From Chloroflexota bacterium (GTDB taxonomy: Bacteria > Chloroflexota > Limnocylindria > Limnocylindrales > CSP1-4), in the NCBI GenBank assembly GCA_016200675.1, contig JACQEH010000260.1:1-15087 (forward strand): a DNA stretch of 15,087 nt, given 5' to 3'. The translations under genes were made by a program, and so were the position numbers. Under the pieces are notes generated by a model that had not been told where the DNA came from, made no database searches, and saw only the letters and a list, made by a program, of their open reading frames with translations. Of the stretch, positions 1 through 6,476 are shown one piece after another. Each line of letters opens with the position of its first letter. Position 1 is the first letter of the stretch.

Positions 1-12
1 GACATTGATGCG

Positions 13-32
13 ACCGGTGACCGGTGACCGGT
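13..32. repeat. Three ACCGGT palindromes at 7-base spacing
   Basis: ACCGGT occurs at 13-18, 20-25 and 27-32, each copy separated by one G. The array covers the GTG start codon (24-26) of the ArsR-type regulator. Short palindromes in phase at the start of a regulator gene could be an autoregulatory operator, but a 7-base period is not one helical turn, and the array could equally be a simple tandem duplication. The upstream side is cut by the window edge, so no promoter can be judged. Confidence 0.45.
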
Positions 33-419
33 CGCCCGTCCCTGGAGATCACCCTGAGCCCGTCGCCCGCCCGCATTCGCTCGACCCTCGCATCGGTGGT
101 CGACCAGCCCGACGATCTCCGTGCCATCCGGCTGATCCACAAGACCCTGGCCGACGTCAACCGCCTCCGGATCGTGCGGCGCCTCGCCGACGGCGAGGCA
201 ACGGTGACCGAGCTCATCGACCAGATCGGGCTGTCGCAGCCGCTCGTCTCGTGGCACCTCGGCAAGCTCCGGCTCGCCGGGCTCGTGGAGACCCGCCGCG
301 CCGGGCGCGAGACCGTGACCCGCCTCCTTCCCGAGGCCTGGGACCGGTTCGCCGCCTACGAGCGGCGCGTCCTCGGGCTTGGCGCCGCCGAACCGCAGCC
401 CCGGAGCGCCGCGTCGTGA
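24..419 (+). CDS. ArsR-type winged helix-turn-helix transcriptional regulator
   Basis: A 131-residue protein whose residues about 37-110 form an ArsR-like winged helix-turn-helix. A helix carries LADVNRLRIVRRLADG, followed by the recognition-helix segment SQPLVSWHLGKLRLAGLV (residues 71-88) and a wing with RRAGRETV. The protein has no cysteine and no ELCVCD-type site, so it is not a classical metal-sensing ArsR; its signal is unknown. GTG at 24 is the first start after an in-frame TGA at 18-20. GTG at 96 is an alternative that would remove a 24-residue low-complexity N-terminus. Its stop overlaps the next gene's start by four bases (GTGA, 416-419), so it leads the inositol-lipid operon and may regulate it; that role is inference. 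The family call is firm, the target is not. Confidence 0.85.
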   Translation: MTGRPSLEITLSPSPARIRSTLASVVDQPDDLRAIRLIHKTLADVNRLRIVRRLADGEATVTELIDQIGLSQPLVSWHLGKLRLAGLVETRRAGRETVTRLLPEAWDRFAAYERRVLGLGAAEPQPRSAAS

Positions 420-1117
420 GCGGATCGCTCGTCACCCCTAAGCTGCGGGCCCGGGTGCGCGGTCTGGCACAGCCCATCGCCCGTCTCTTCGCGCGGCTGG
501 GACTCAGCCCGAACCAGCTGACCCTGATCGGTTTCAGCATCGCGATCCTGGCCGGGATCGCGGCGGCCCGCCAGGCGTGGCTGGCCGCCGGGCTCCTCGT
601 CGTTTTCGGCGGCGTCTTCGATCTCTTCGATGGCGCGCTCGCCCGCTTTGCCGGCAAGGTGAGCAAGCTCGGCGCGTTCTACGACTCGGTCTTCGACCGC
701 TGGGGTGAGGGCGTCGTCTACGTCGGCATCGCCTGGGGCGCAGCGGCGGCCGGGTTCAGCGAAGGGGCCGTCCTCACGACTGCTGCCCTGGCGTCCGCGG
801 TCATGGTCAGCTACGCCCGGGCCAAGTCCGAGAGCCTCGGCTTTAGCCCGGGGACCCGGATGGCCAACGTCGGCCTGGCACCCCGGGAAGTTCGCCTTGC
901 CATCCTGGCGATCGGGCTTGTCGTGACGGGCTATGGCGGCGGGGTCGTCTCACCTGCGGTCTACGTCTGCGCCGCAAATGTCGGGGGATGCCCCGATGAC
1001 GGGCCGCACTTCGGCGCGACATCCCTCGCCGTCAGCCTCGGACTCATCACGATCCTCGCGACGATCACCACGATCCAGCGCATCCTGCACGTGCGCGCCC
1101 AGGCCGGAGGGGGCTGA
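416..1117 (+). CDS. pgsA: CDP-alcohol phosphatidyltransferase, probable phosphatidylinositol-phosphate synthase
   Basis: A 233-residue membrane enzyme with the full CDP-alcohol phosphatidyltransferase signature D-x2-D-G-x2-A-R-x8-G-x3-D-x3-D. The metal-binding aspartates are D69, D72, D90 and D94. Hydrophobic segments lie at about 36-52, 54-72, 99-114, 118-133, 159-173 and near the C-terminus. SYARAKSE (132-139) and the R157/R160 pair resemble the inositol-phosphate pocket of actinobacterial PI-phosphate synthases. Those enzymes join CDP-diacylglycerol and inositol phosphate at the inner membrane. Ino1 immediately downstream makes this substrate choice likely, although phosphatidylglycerol-phosphate synthase shares the core motif. 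An unusual loop before the last membrane helix contains C185 and C192. The GTG start at 416 overlaps the regulator's stop and has GGAG at 403-406 upstream. The same frame stays open back to position 5, but that upstream part is the shadow of the regulator gene. Confidence 0.9.
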   Translation: MSGSLVTPKLRARVRGLAQPIARLFARLGLSPNQLTLIGFSIAILAGIAAARQAWLAAGLLVVFGGVFDLFDGALARFAGKVSKLGAFYDSVFDRWGEGVVYVGIAWGAAAAGFSEGAVLTTAALASAVMVSYARAKSESLGFSPGTRMANVGLAPREVRLAILAIGLVVTGYGGGVVSPAVYVCAANVGGCPDDGPHFGATSLAVSLGLITILATITTIQRILHVRAQAGGG

Positions 1118-1197
1118 CCGGCGCGACCACCCACATGAACACCCACCCATCGACCAATCCACCAACCACGGCCCATCGAGGACACAGGGAGCACGCA
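1118..1197 (+). other. Leader between pgsA-like gene and ino1, C/A-rich
   Basis: This 80-base spacer is the only real gap inside the operon. The plus strand is strongly C/A-rich, with repeated ACCCAC/CCACC-like tracts at 1128-1170, so little secondary structure is expected. A start-like ATG at 1135 lacks a ribosome binding site and is judged untranslated. A separate promoter for ino1 could sit here, but no convincing -10/-35 pair is visible. Confidence 0.5.
1186..1191 (+). promoter_or_regulatory. Ribosome binding site deciding the ino1 start
   Basis: AGGGAG lies 6 bases before GTG at 1198. It supports that GTG over the upstream ATG at 1135, which has no Shine-Dalgarno-like sequence. Confidence 0.7.
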
Positions 1198-2445
1198 GTG
1201 AGCAGCACGAACGGCAAGAACGGCAAGAACGGCAGCAACGCCACCGAGGCGGGGACCTGGGCCGGCTCGAAGCGCAAGGACGGCAAGATCCGCGTCGCCA
1301 TCGTCGGCGTCGGGAACTGCGCCAGCAGCCTCGTCCAGGGCCGCTACTACTACGAGAACGCCAAGAAGGACGACTTCGTCCCGGGCCTCATGCACGTCGA
1401 GCTCGCCGGCTACCACGTCCGCGACATCGAGTTCGTGGCCGCCTTCGACGTCGACAAGAACAAGGTCGGCAAGGACCTCGCCGAGGCGATCTACACCAAG
1501 CCGAACAACACCTACGTCTTCCAGCAGGTCCCGAACCTCGGCGTCAAGGTCGAGCGGGGGATGACCCACGACGGCCTCGGCAAGTACCTCAGCCAGATCA
1601 TCGAGAAGGCCCCCGGCCCGACGGCCGACATCGTCAGCATCCTCAAGGAGCGCGAAGTCGACGTCATGGTCTCGTACCTGCCGGTCGGCTCCGAGGAAGC
1701 CACCAAGTGGTACGTCGAGCAGGCCCTCCAGGCCGGCGTCGCGTTCATCAACTGCATCCCGGTCTTCATCGGCCGCGAGCCCTACTGGCAGCATCGGTTC
1801 GCAGAGCGCGGCCTGCCGGTCATTGGCGACGACATCAAGAGCCAGGTCGGGGCCACCATCAGCCACCGTGTCCTGACCCGCCTGTTCATGGATCGCGGCG
1901 TCCGCCTCGACCGGACCTACCAGCTGAACTTCGGCGGCAACACCGACTTCCTGAACATGCTCGAGCGGGAGCGCCTCGAGTCCAAGAAGATCAGCAAGAC
2001 CAACGCGGTCACCTCCATGCTCGACTACGAGATGGACCCGGACGACGTCCACGTCGGCCCGAGCGACCACGTGCCGTGGCTCCTCGACCGCAAGTGGTGC
2101 TACATCCGGATGGAGGGCACGACCTTCGGCGACGTGCCCCTCAACGCCGAGCTCAAGCTCGAGGTCTGGGACAGTCCCAACAGCGCCGGCGTCGTCACCG
2201 ACGCGATCCGCTGCCTGAAGCTGGGCCTCGATCGCGGGCTGACCGGCACCCTGGTCGCCCCGTCGAGCTACTTCATGAAGAGCCCGCCGCAGCAGATCCA
2301 CGACGACATCGCGTTCAACCGCGTCGAGGCGTTCATCCGCGGCGAGGACAACGAGACGCTCGTCGGCACCGAGGCCCCGACCCCCCGCAAGTACAAGCGG
2401 GTGGCGGGCCCGAAGGCAAAGGTCGCGTCCGCCTCGGCCAGGTGA
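1198..2445 (+). CDS. ino1: Inositol-3-phosphate synthase (actinobacterial/archaeal type)
   Basis: A 415-residue cytosolic NAD-dependent enzyme that cyclises glucose-6-phosphate to 1L-myo-inositol-3-phosphate, the committed step to inositol lipids. Recognisable motifs in order: the glycine-rich NAD site VAIVGVGNCASSLVQG, the segments LMHVELAGYHVRDIEFVAAF and VDVMVSYLPVGSEEA, then GDDIKSQVGATISHRVL, NFGGNTDFLNMLERERLESK, KISKTNAVTS, and the C-terminal VWDSPNSAGVVTDAIR and SYFMKSPPQQ. These match mycobacterial Ino1 closely from memory. The core begins near residue 22; before it is a low-complexity tail rich in Asn, Gly, Lys and Ser with a repeated NGK unit. GTG 1198 is preferred to ATG 1135 on ribosome-binding-site grounds. 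Its many AAG, AAC and GAC codons set it apart from the Arg/Ala-rich neighbours and fit higher expression. The stop overlaps the next start (GTGA, 2442-2445). Confidence 0.97.
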   Translation: MSSTNGKNGKNGSNATEAGTWAGSKRKDGKIRVAIVGVGNCASSLVQGRYYYENAKKDDFVPGLMHVELAGYHVRDIEFVAAFDVDKNKVGKDLAEAIYTKPNNTYVFQQVPNLGVKVERGMTHDGLGKYLSQIIEKAPGPTADIVSILKEREVDVMVSYLPVGSEEATKWYVEQALQAGVAFINCIPVFIGREPYWQHRFAERGLPVIGDDIKSQVGATISHRVLTRLFMDRGVRLDRTYQLNFGGNTDFLNMLERERLESKKISKTNAVTSMLDYEMDPDDVHVGPSDHVPWLLDRKWCYIRMEGTTFGDVPLNAELKLEVWDSPNSAGVVTDAIRCLKLGLDRGLTGTLVAPSSYFMKSPPQQIHDDIAFNRVEAFIRGEDNETLVGTEAPTPRKYKRVAGPKAKVASASAR

Positions 2446-3431
2446 CGGGTCGCGGGAAGCGCCTGGAGGCACCCCATCGGCGCCTCCAGGCAGGCTCCAG
2501 CGCCTTCGAGCGGGCGGTCGTCGCGGGCTACAAGGGGTTCGCCTGGCTGATCTCGCACCTGCCTCCGGCGATCCCCAGGGTCATCCTGGCTCGCGGCGCC
2601 CAGCTCTCGTACCTGCTCTGGCCGACGAAGCGGCGCTGGTCCGACGCGAACTTCGGGCACGTGCTGGGGCTCTCGCCGGGGCATCCGCGCGTCCGGATGA
2701 CCGCCCTCCGGGCCTACGGGCTGTACGGGCGCTACGTGGTGGAGCTGGCGCGCCTGCCGCAGCTTGCCCGGGAGCACGCCGACAGCCTGGTGGCGGGCGC
2801 GGACCTCGATGCCATCCACCGCATCTGGCAGGAATCCCGGGGCGGCCTGATCTTCACCCTCGGCCACGTCGGCAACGCCGAGGCGGCTGCGGCCGGCGTC
2901 GCGTCCCGGGGCTGGCCGATCAGCGTCGTGGCCGATGATTCGTCGTTCCCGGGCCTCTTCGAAGAGTTCCGGCGGACCCGCGAGCAATGGGGCGTCCACG
3001 TGATCCCGTGGCGGAACCTGCGGGAGATCTACACGGTCCTCCGGCGGCGCGAGATGCTCGCCCTCCTCATCGACTGGGGCTATCGGGCGGACGGCATCCC
3101 GGTCCGGATCTTCGACGCCTGGACGACCCTCCCGGCCGGTCCGGCGACGCTGGCGGCGAAGACGGGCTCGCGGATCCTGCCGATCACCCTCCACCGCAAC
3201 GACGACGGCCGGACGTTCTCGATCACCTGGGCGGATCCGATCGAGGTCGCGTCGGCCGACCCGAACAGCCTCCAGCGGGCCACCCAGGCCATGGCCGACG
3301 CGTTTGCCGCCTCGATCGCCCCGGCGCCCGAGCAGTGGTACTCGTTCAAGCCCATCTGGCCGATGGAACCCGCCGAGGGCGAGGTCCTCGCCGCGCGGGC
3401 CGTCCGGATGCTGGCGGGAGAGGACGCATGA
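2442..3431 (+). CDS. LpxL/PatA-type lysophospholipid acyltransferase, copy 1
   Basis: A 329-residue member of the lipid A/PIM acyltransferase superfamily, which transfers acyl chains from acyl-CoA or acyl-ACP to membrane glycolipids. The catalytic H-x4-E motif is GHVGNAE with H142 and E147. The downstream block LLIDWGYRADGIPV (D211) followed by TTLPAGPATLAAKTGSRILP corresponds to the conserved acceptor-site region of the family. The N-terminal hydrophobic helix (about 25-60) probably docks it to the inner face of the membrane. By position between ino1 and a pimA-like gene it resembles mycobacterial PatA, which acylates the first mannose of phosphatidylinositol mannoside; the exact acceptor is inference. 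GTG 2442 overlaps the ino1 stop. No other in-frame ATG, GTG or TTG occurs before codon 86, and the hairpin at 2461-2491 lies in its first codons. It overlaps the second acyltransferase by ATGA at 3428-3431. Confidence 0.88.
   Translation: MTGRGKRLEAPHRRLQAGSSAFERAVVAGYKGFAWLISHLPPAIPRVILARGAQLSYLLWPTKRRWSDANFGHVLGLSPGHPRVRMTALRAYGLYGRYVVELARLPQLAREHADSLVAGADLDAIHRIWQESRGGLIFTLGHVGNAEAAAAGVASRGWPISVVADDSSFPGLFEEFRRTREQWGVHVIPWRNLREIYTVLRRREMLALLIDWGYRADGIPVRIFDAWTTLPAGPATLAAKTGSRILPITLHRNDDGRTFSITWADPIEVASADPNSLQRATQAMADAFAASIAPAPEQWYSFKPIWPMEPAEGEVLAARAVRMLAGEDA
2461..2491 (+). promoter_or_regulatory. Strong hairpin just after the ino1 stop
   Basis: GCCTGGAGGC (2461-2470) and GCCTCCAGGC (2482-2491) are perfect 10-base inverted arms around an 11-base loop, starting 15 bases after the ino1 stop. 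No T-run follows, so it is not a classical intrinsic terminator. It lies in codons 7-17 of the acyltransferase and could stabilise the upstream ino1 message or reduce translation of the downstream genes. Function is inference. Confidence 0.55.
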
Positions 3432-4450
3432 GCGAGGCCCCCACCGCCATCCCGACGCCGAGGCCCGCGCCGCGCGGGACGCCCTGGCAGCGCCTGCGGG
3501 CGGCGCTCCTCGGCGGTCTCGCCCGGTTCCTCATCGCCGTGCCGGAGGCCCCGGTCAACGCACTCGGCGAGGCGGCCGGCGAGCTCTGGTACCGGTTCGC
3601 CTCCCGACGCGCCGAGCGGGCCCGGCGCAACTACCGCCGGGTCGCTGCCCACCTGGTGGCCCGCGGCATCGCCAACCCCGCCACGATCGCGGCGGCGGCC
3701 GACCCGGCCGCGCTCGAGCGCCTCGTCCGGCGCGCCTTCCACCAGGCGGTCCGCTACTACCTCGACATGGTGCGGCTGCCCGGCCGAAGCCAGGCCGAGC
3801 TCGGCGCGCGCCTCGTCGTCGAGACCCCGGCGACCGTCGAGGACGCCTTCGGGAGGGCGGGCCCGATGATCTTCACCTCGATGCACTTCGGGGCGGTCGA
3901 GTTCCCGGCCCTCTTCGCGGTCGCCCGCGCGGGGGGCCGGGTCACGGCCCCGATGGAGACGCTCCGGGACCCCGAGCTCCAGGCCTGGATCGAGCGGACA
4001 CGCTCCTCCGTCGGCGTCGATCTCGTGGGCCTCCGCGACGCTCGCCGAGTCCTGACGGCCAGGCTGGACGAGGGCGGCGTGGTCGGAATGGTCGCCGACC
4101 GCAACGTCGCCGGCGGCACCGTGGACGTGCCCTTCTTCGGGGCCCTCGCGCCCCTGCCGATGGGACCGGCCCTGCTGGCCATGGACCGCGGTCTCCCGAT
4201 CTGGTTCGCCGCCGTCCGCCGCGGTCCCGGCCGCCGCTACTACGGCCAGCTGCGCCGGGTCGACATGCCGACCGAGGGCAACCGCCGGGCGAAGCTGACA
4301 GGCGGCATGACCGCCCTCGCCCGGGCCATGGAGGAGGCGATCGCGGTCGCCCAGGAGCAGTGGTGGTCGGCCTTCTTCCCCATCTGGCCGGACCTCGATC
4401 CGGAGGCTCGGACAGGCACCGGGCACCTCGAGCCGGAAGCGGCCGGATGA
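3428..4450 (+). CDS. LpxL/PatA-type lysophospholipid acyltransferase, copy 2
   Basis: A 340-residue paralogue of the preceding acyltransferase, clearly diverged from it. The catalytic H-x4-E motif is MHFGAVE with H153 and E158. Family blocks follow: TAPMETLRDPELQAWIE, then GVVGMVADRNVAGGTVDVPF and FFGALAPLPMGPALLA, with a C-terminal EQWWSAFFPIWPD that parallels EQWYSFKPIWPM in copy 1. The block from ADRN onward is closer to textbook LpxL/PatA than copy 1. A proline-rich cytosolic N-terminus (about 20 residues) precedes a membrane-docking segment at about 25-50. GAGAGG-type purines at 3416-3424 form a good ribosome binding site for ATG 3428, which overlaps the previous stop. Two acyltransferases imply two acylation sites on the lipid, such as mannose and inositol. 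Which copy does which cannot be told from sequence. Confidence 0.9.
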   Translation: MSEAPTAIPTPRPAPRGTPWQRLRAALLGGLARFLIAVPEAPVNALGEAAGELWYRFASRRAERARRNYRRVAAHLVARGIANPATIAAAADPAALERLVRRAFHQAVRYYLDMVRLPGRSQAELGARLVVETPATVEDAFGRAGPMIFTSMHFGAVEFPALFAVARAGGRVTAPMETLRDPELQAWIERTRSSVGVDLVGLRDARRVLTARLDEGGVVGMVADRNVAGGTVDVPFFGALAPLPMGPALLAMDRGLPIWFAAVRRGPGRRYYGQLRRVDMPTEGNRRAKLTGGMTALARAMEEAIAVAQEQWWSAFFPIWPDLDPEARTGTGHLEPEAAG

Positions 4451-5205
4451 CCGATCGCCTGGGCCGCGCCGACCTCCACATCCACACCCTCGCCTCGGAC
4501 GGCACGGCCGGCGCCATCGCCATCCTCGATCACGTCGAGGCGAACCTCGAGCTCGACGTGATCGCCTTCACCGATCACGAGCGGATCGACGCGGCGCTCG
4601 CCGCCCGGGCCATCGCGCGCGATCGCGGGTCGCGAGTCGAGGTCGTCGTCGGCGAGGAGATCACCACGCGGGGCGGCCATCTGCTGGGGCTGTGGCTGAC
4701 GGAGACGATCCGGCCCTTCGGCTCGCTGCGGAGCACGATCGCCGCGATCCACGACCAGGGCGGCGTCGCCGTCCCGGCCCACCCGCTCGTTCCCTACCCC
4801 CTCTGCGCCCAGGGCTTCATGCTCCGCCGCCTCCTCGACGACGAGGCCCGCTACCACCCCGACGCGATCGAGGCCTTCAACCCGACGGCCCTCGGCCGGC
4901 CGATGCACGCGAAGGTCGTCCAGTTCGCCGACGACCACCGCCTGGCTCGGCTCGGCAACTCCGACGCCCATGCCCTCGAGGCGGTCGGATCGGGCTGGAC
5001 GACGTTCCCCGGCCGGAGCGGCGACGACCTCAGGGCGGCCATTGCCGCCCGGACGACCCATCACCACGGCAGCTTCCACGCCCCCACCGCCCAGCTGGCA
5101 ACCTTCCAGCGGCAGCTCCAGAAGTACGGGCGGGACGCCCGGGCGAACCTCGGCGGCCGGATCCGCCGCGACGGCAGCAGCCGCGACCTCGGCTACCCGC
5201 GATGA
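4447..5205 (+). CDS. PHP-domain metal-dependent phosphoesterase
   Basis: A 252-residue cytosolic protein of the PHP family (TrpH/YciV-like), which hydrolyses phosphomonoesters or phosphodiesters with a multi-metal site. All expected ligands are visible: H11 and H13 with D18 in DLHIHTLASDG, H44 in FTDHE, E71 in GEEI, H78 in GGHLLGLWL, H112 in VPAHP, and D173/H175 in GNSDAH. The enzyme therefore looks catalytically intact. There is no signal peptide or membrane helix, but a basic C-terminal tail (about 215-252, many Arg and Gln) could bind membrane or polyanion. ATG 4447 overlaps the acyltransferase stop and has GGAAG at 4435-4439. Embedded between lipid acyltransferases and a PimA-like enzyme, it is a candidate for removing the phosphate from phosphatidylinositol phosphate. 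A nucleic-acid or nucleotide substrate, as for other PHP proteins, remains possible. Confidence 0.9.
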   Translation: MTDRLGRADLHIHTLASDGTAGAIAILDHVEANLELDVIAFTDHERIDAALAARAIARDRGSRVEVVVGEEITTRGGHLLGLWLTETIRPFGSLRSTIAAIHDQGGVAVPAHPLVPYPLCAQGFMLRRLLDDEARYHPDAIEAFNPTALGRPMHAKVVQFADDHRLARLGNSDAHALEAVGSGWTTFPGRSGDDLRAAIAARTTHHHGSFHAPTAQLATFQRQLQKYGRDARANLGGRIRRDGSSRDLGYPR

Positions 5206-6476
5206 AGATCGGGCTCGTCACGCCCTACGTCTACCCGCTGCCGGGCGGCGTCAACCAGCACGTCCGGTACCTCTACGAGAACCTCCGCCTGCGGGGCCAC
5301 GACGTCCGGATCATCACCAGCTCCCACGGCCTCCAGCGCTCGTCCGAGGGCGACGTCATCCGCATCGGCAAGGGTTTCTCGATGCCGGCCAATGGATCCG
5401 TCGGCACGATCACCCTGTCGCCTCGCTACCTCTCGCAGGTCCGGGACGTCCTGGAGCGGGAACAGTTCGACCTCCTCCATTTCCACGAGCCCTTCGTGCC
5501 CTTCCTGTCGCTCATCCTGCTGCGCCTCTCGACGAGCGTGAACATCGCGACCTTCCACGCCTACGGCGGCTTCTCGCCGGCCTACGAGTTCGGGTCCAAG
5601 ACGATGGGCTCGTACGCTGGGCGACTCCACGGCCGGATCGCCGTCTCCGCGGCGGCACGCCACTTCATCGATCGCTTCTTCCCCGGCGACTACAAGGTCA
5701 TCCCCAACGGCGTCGACATCGCTCGCTTCGCCCGGGCCGTGCCGATCGCCCGCTGGCAGGACGGCACCCGCAACATCCTGTTCGTCGGGCGGTTCGAGTC
5801 CCGGAAGGGCCTCCTCGACCTCCTGAAGGCCTACCGGATCCTGCGCAAGACCGGCTGCCCCTGCCGGCTCCTCGTCGTCGGCGGCGGACCCCAGGACCGC
5901 GAGGCCCGGCGCTACATCATGACCCGGCGCCTGGGCGGCGTGGAGTTCCTCGGCCGGGTTTCGGACGAGGAGCGCGACGCGCTCTTCAAGACCGCCGACG
6001 TGTACGTTTCGCCGGCGACGGGCCGTGAATCGTTCGGGATCGTCCTCCTCGAGGCGATGGCGGCCGGAACGGCCATCGTCTGCAGCGACATCCACGGCTA
6101 CAAGGGCGTGGTCCGCCGAGACCGGGACGCGCTCCTGGTCCCGCCGCGCGAGCCGAAGGCCCTCGCCGCGGCCATCGGCCGGCTCGTCGCCGACGACCGG
6201 CTCCGGGCGACGATGGCCGCCTCCGGGATCGAGCGCGCCCAGGAGTACAGCTGGGAGCGCGTGACCGGCAAGGTCGAGGACTACTACGGCTTCGTCATCC
6301 GCCGCCTCGCGGCCCAGGGCACGCTGCCGGCCGGCTTCCATGCCGACGTCCCGGCAACCCTGCGCACGATCGCCGCCCGAAACGAGGGGATGACGGATGA
6401 CCCTGCCGCCCTGGGCGTGCCGATGTTCGACGAGGACGCCTTCGACGAGGGGGCCGGGCCGGCGGCCGCTCGCTAG
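5202..6476 (+). CDS. pimA: GT4 glycosyltransferase, PimA-like phosphatidylinositol mannosyltransferase
   Basis: A 424-residue GT-B fold enzyme of family GT4. PimA transfers mannose from GDP-mannose to O2 of the inositol of phosphatidylinositol on the cytosolic membrane face. PimA-like features: the N-terminal loop LPGGVNQHV (G15-G16-V17), LLHFHEPFVPFLSL (90s), ATFH with H119, IPNGVD (167-172), the donor-phosphate site VGRFESRKG with R197 and K202, and ESFGIVLLEAMAAGT with E276 and E284. The core ends near residue 375. A roughly 50-residue acidic, Ala/Asp-rich C-terminal tail is extra compared with mycobacterial PimA. ATG 5202 overlaps the PHP stop (ATGA) and lacks a ribosome binding site, so it probably depends on coupled translation. 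Gene order supports phosphatidylinositol as acceptor; another GT4 acceptor is possible. Its TAG stop is shared with the convergent gene on the other strand. Confidence 0.85.
   Translation: MKIGLVTPYVYPLPGGVNQHVRYLYENLRLRGHDVRIITSSHGLQRSSEGDVIRIGKGFSMPANGSVGTITLSPRYLSQVRDVLEREQFDLLHFHEPFVPFLSLILLRLSTSVNIATFHAYGGFSPAYEFGSKTMGSYAGRLHGRIAVSAAARHFIDRFFPGDYKVIPNGVDIARFARAVPIARWQDGTRNILFVGRFESRKGLLDLLKAYRILRKTGCPCRLLVVGGGPQDREARRYIMTRRLGGVEFLGRVSDEERDALFKTADVYVSPATGRESFGIVLLEAMAAGTAIVCSDIHGYKGVVRRDRDALLVPPREPKALAAAIGRLVADDRLRATMAASGIERAQEYSWERVTGKVEDYYGFVIRRLAAQGTLPAGFHADVPATLRTIAARNEGMTDDPAALGVPMFDEDAFDEGAGPAAAR
6473..6476. other. Shared CTAG stop codons of convergent genes
   Basis: The pimA-like gene stops with TAG at 6474-6476 on the plus strand. 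The giant glycosyltransferase stops with TAG at 6475-6473 on the minus strand. Both use the same CTAG palindrome, so the coding regions overlap tail to tail by four bases and no space is left for a conventional terminator between them. Confidence 0.9.

Noticed and set aside
1135..1197. ATG 1135 as the start of ino1
   Set aside because: No ribosome binding site, and the encoded residues follow the C/A-rich leader. GTG 1198 has AGGGAG at good spacing.
933..2441. Upstream extension of the first acyltransferase frame
   Set aside because: This part of the frame is Arg/Pro/Gln/His-rich shadow sequence across ino1. Protein character starts only after GTG 2442.
961..2472. Minus-strand open frame of 503 codons opposite ino1
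   Set aside because: It is antisense to a clearly conserved ino1, is dominated by Asp, Val, Ala and Leu as expected for the complement of GC-rich codons, and shows no family motif.
2461..2491. Intrinsic terminator after ino1
   Set aside because: The stem is strong but no T-run follows, and the downstream gene overlaps ino1 by four bases, so termination here would cut a coupled operon. Kept only as a possible stability or translation element.
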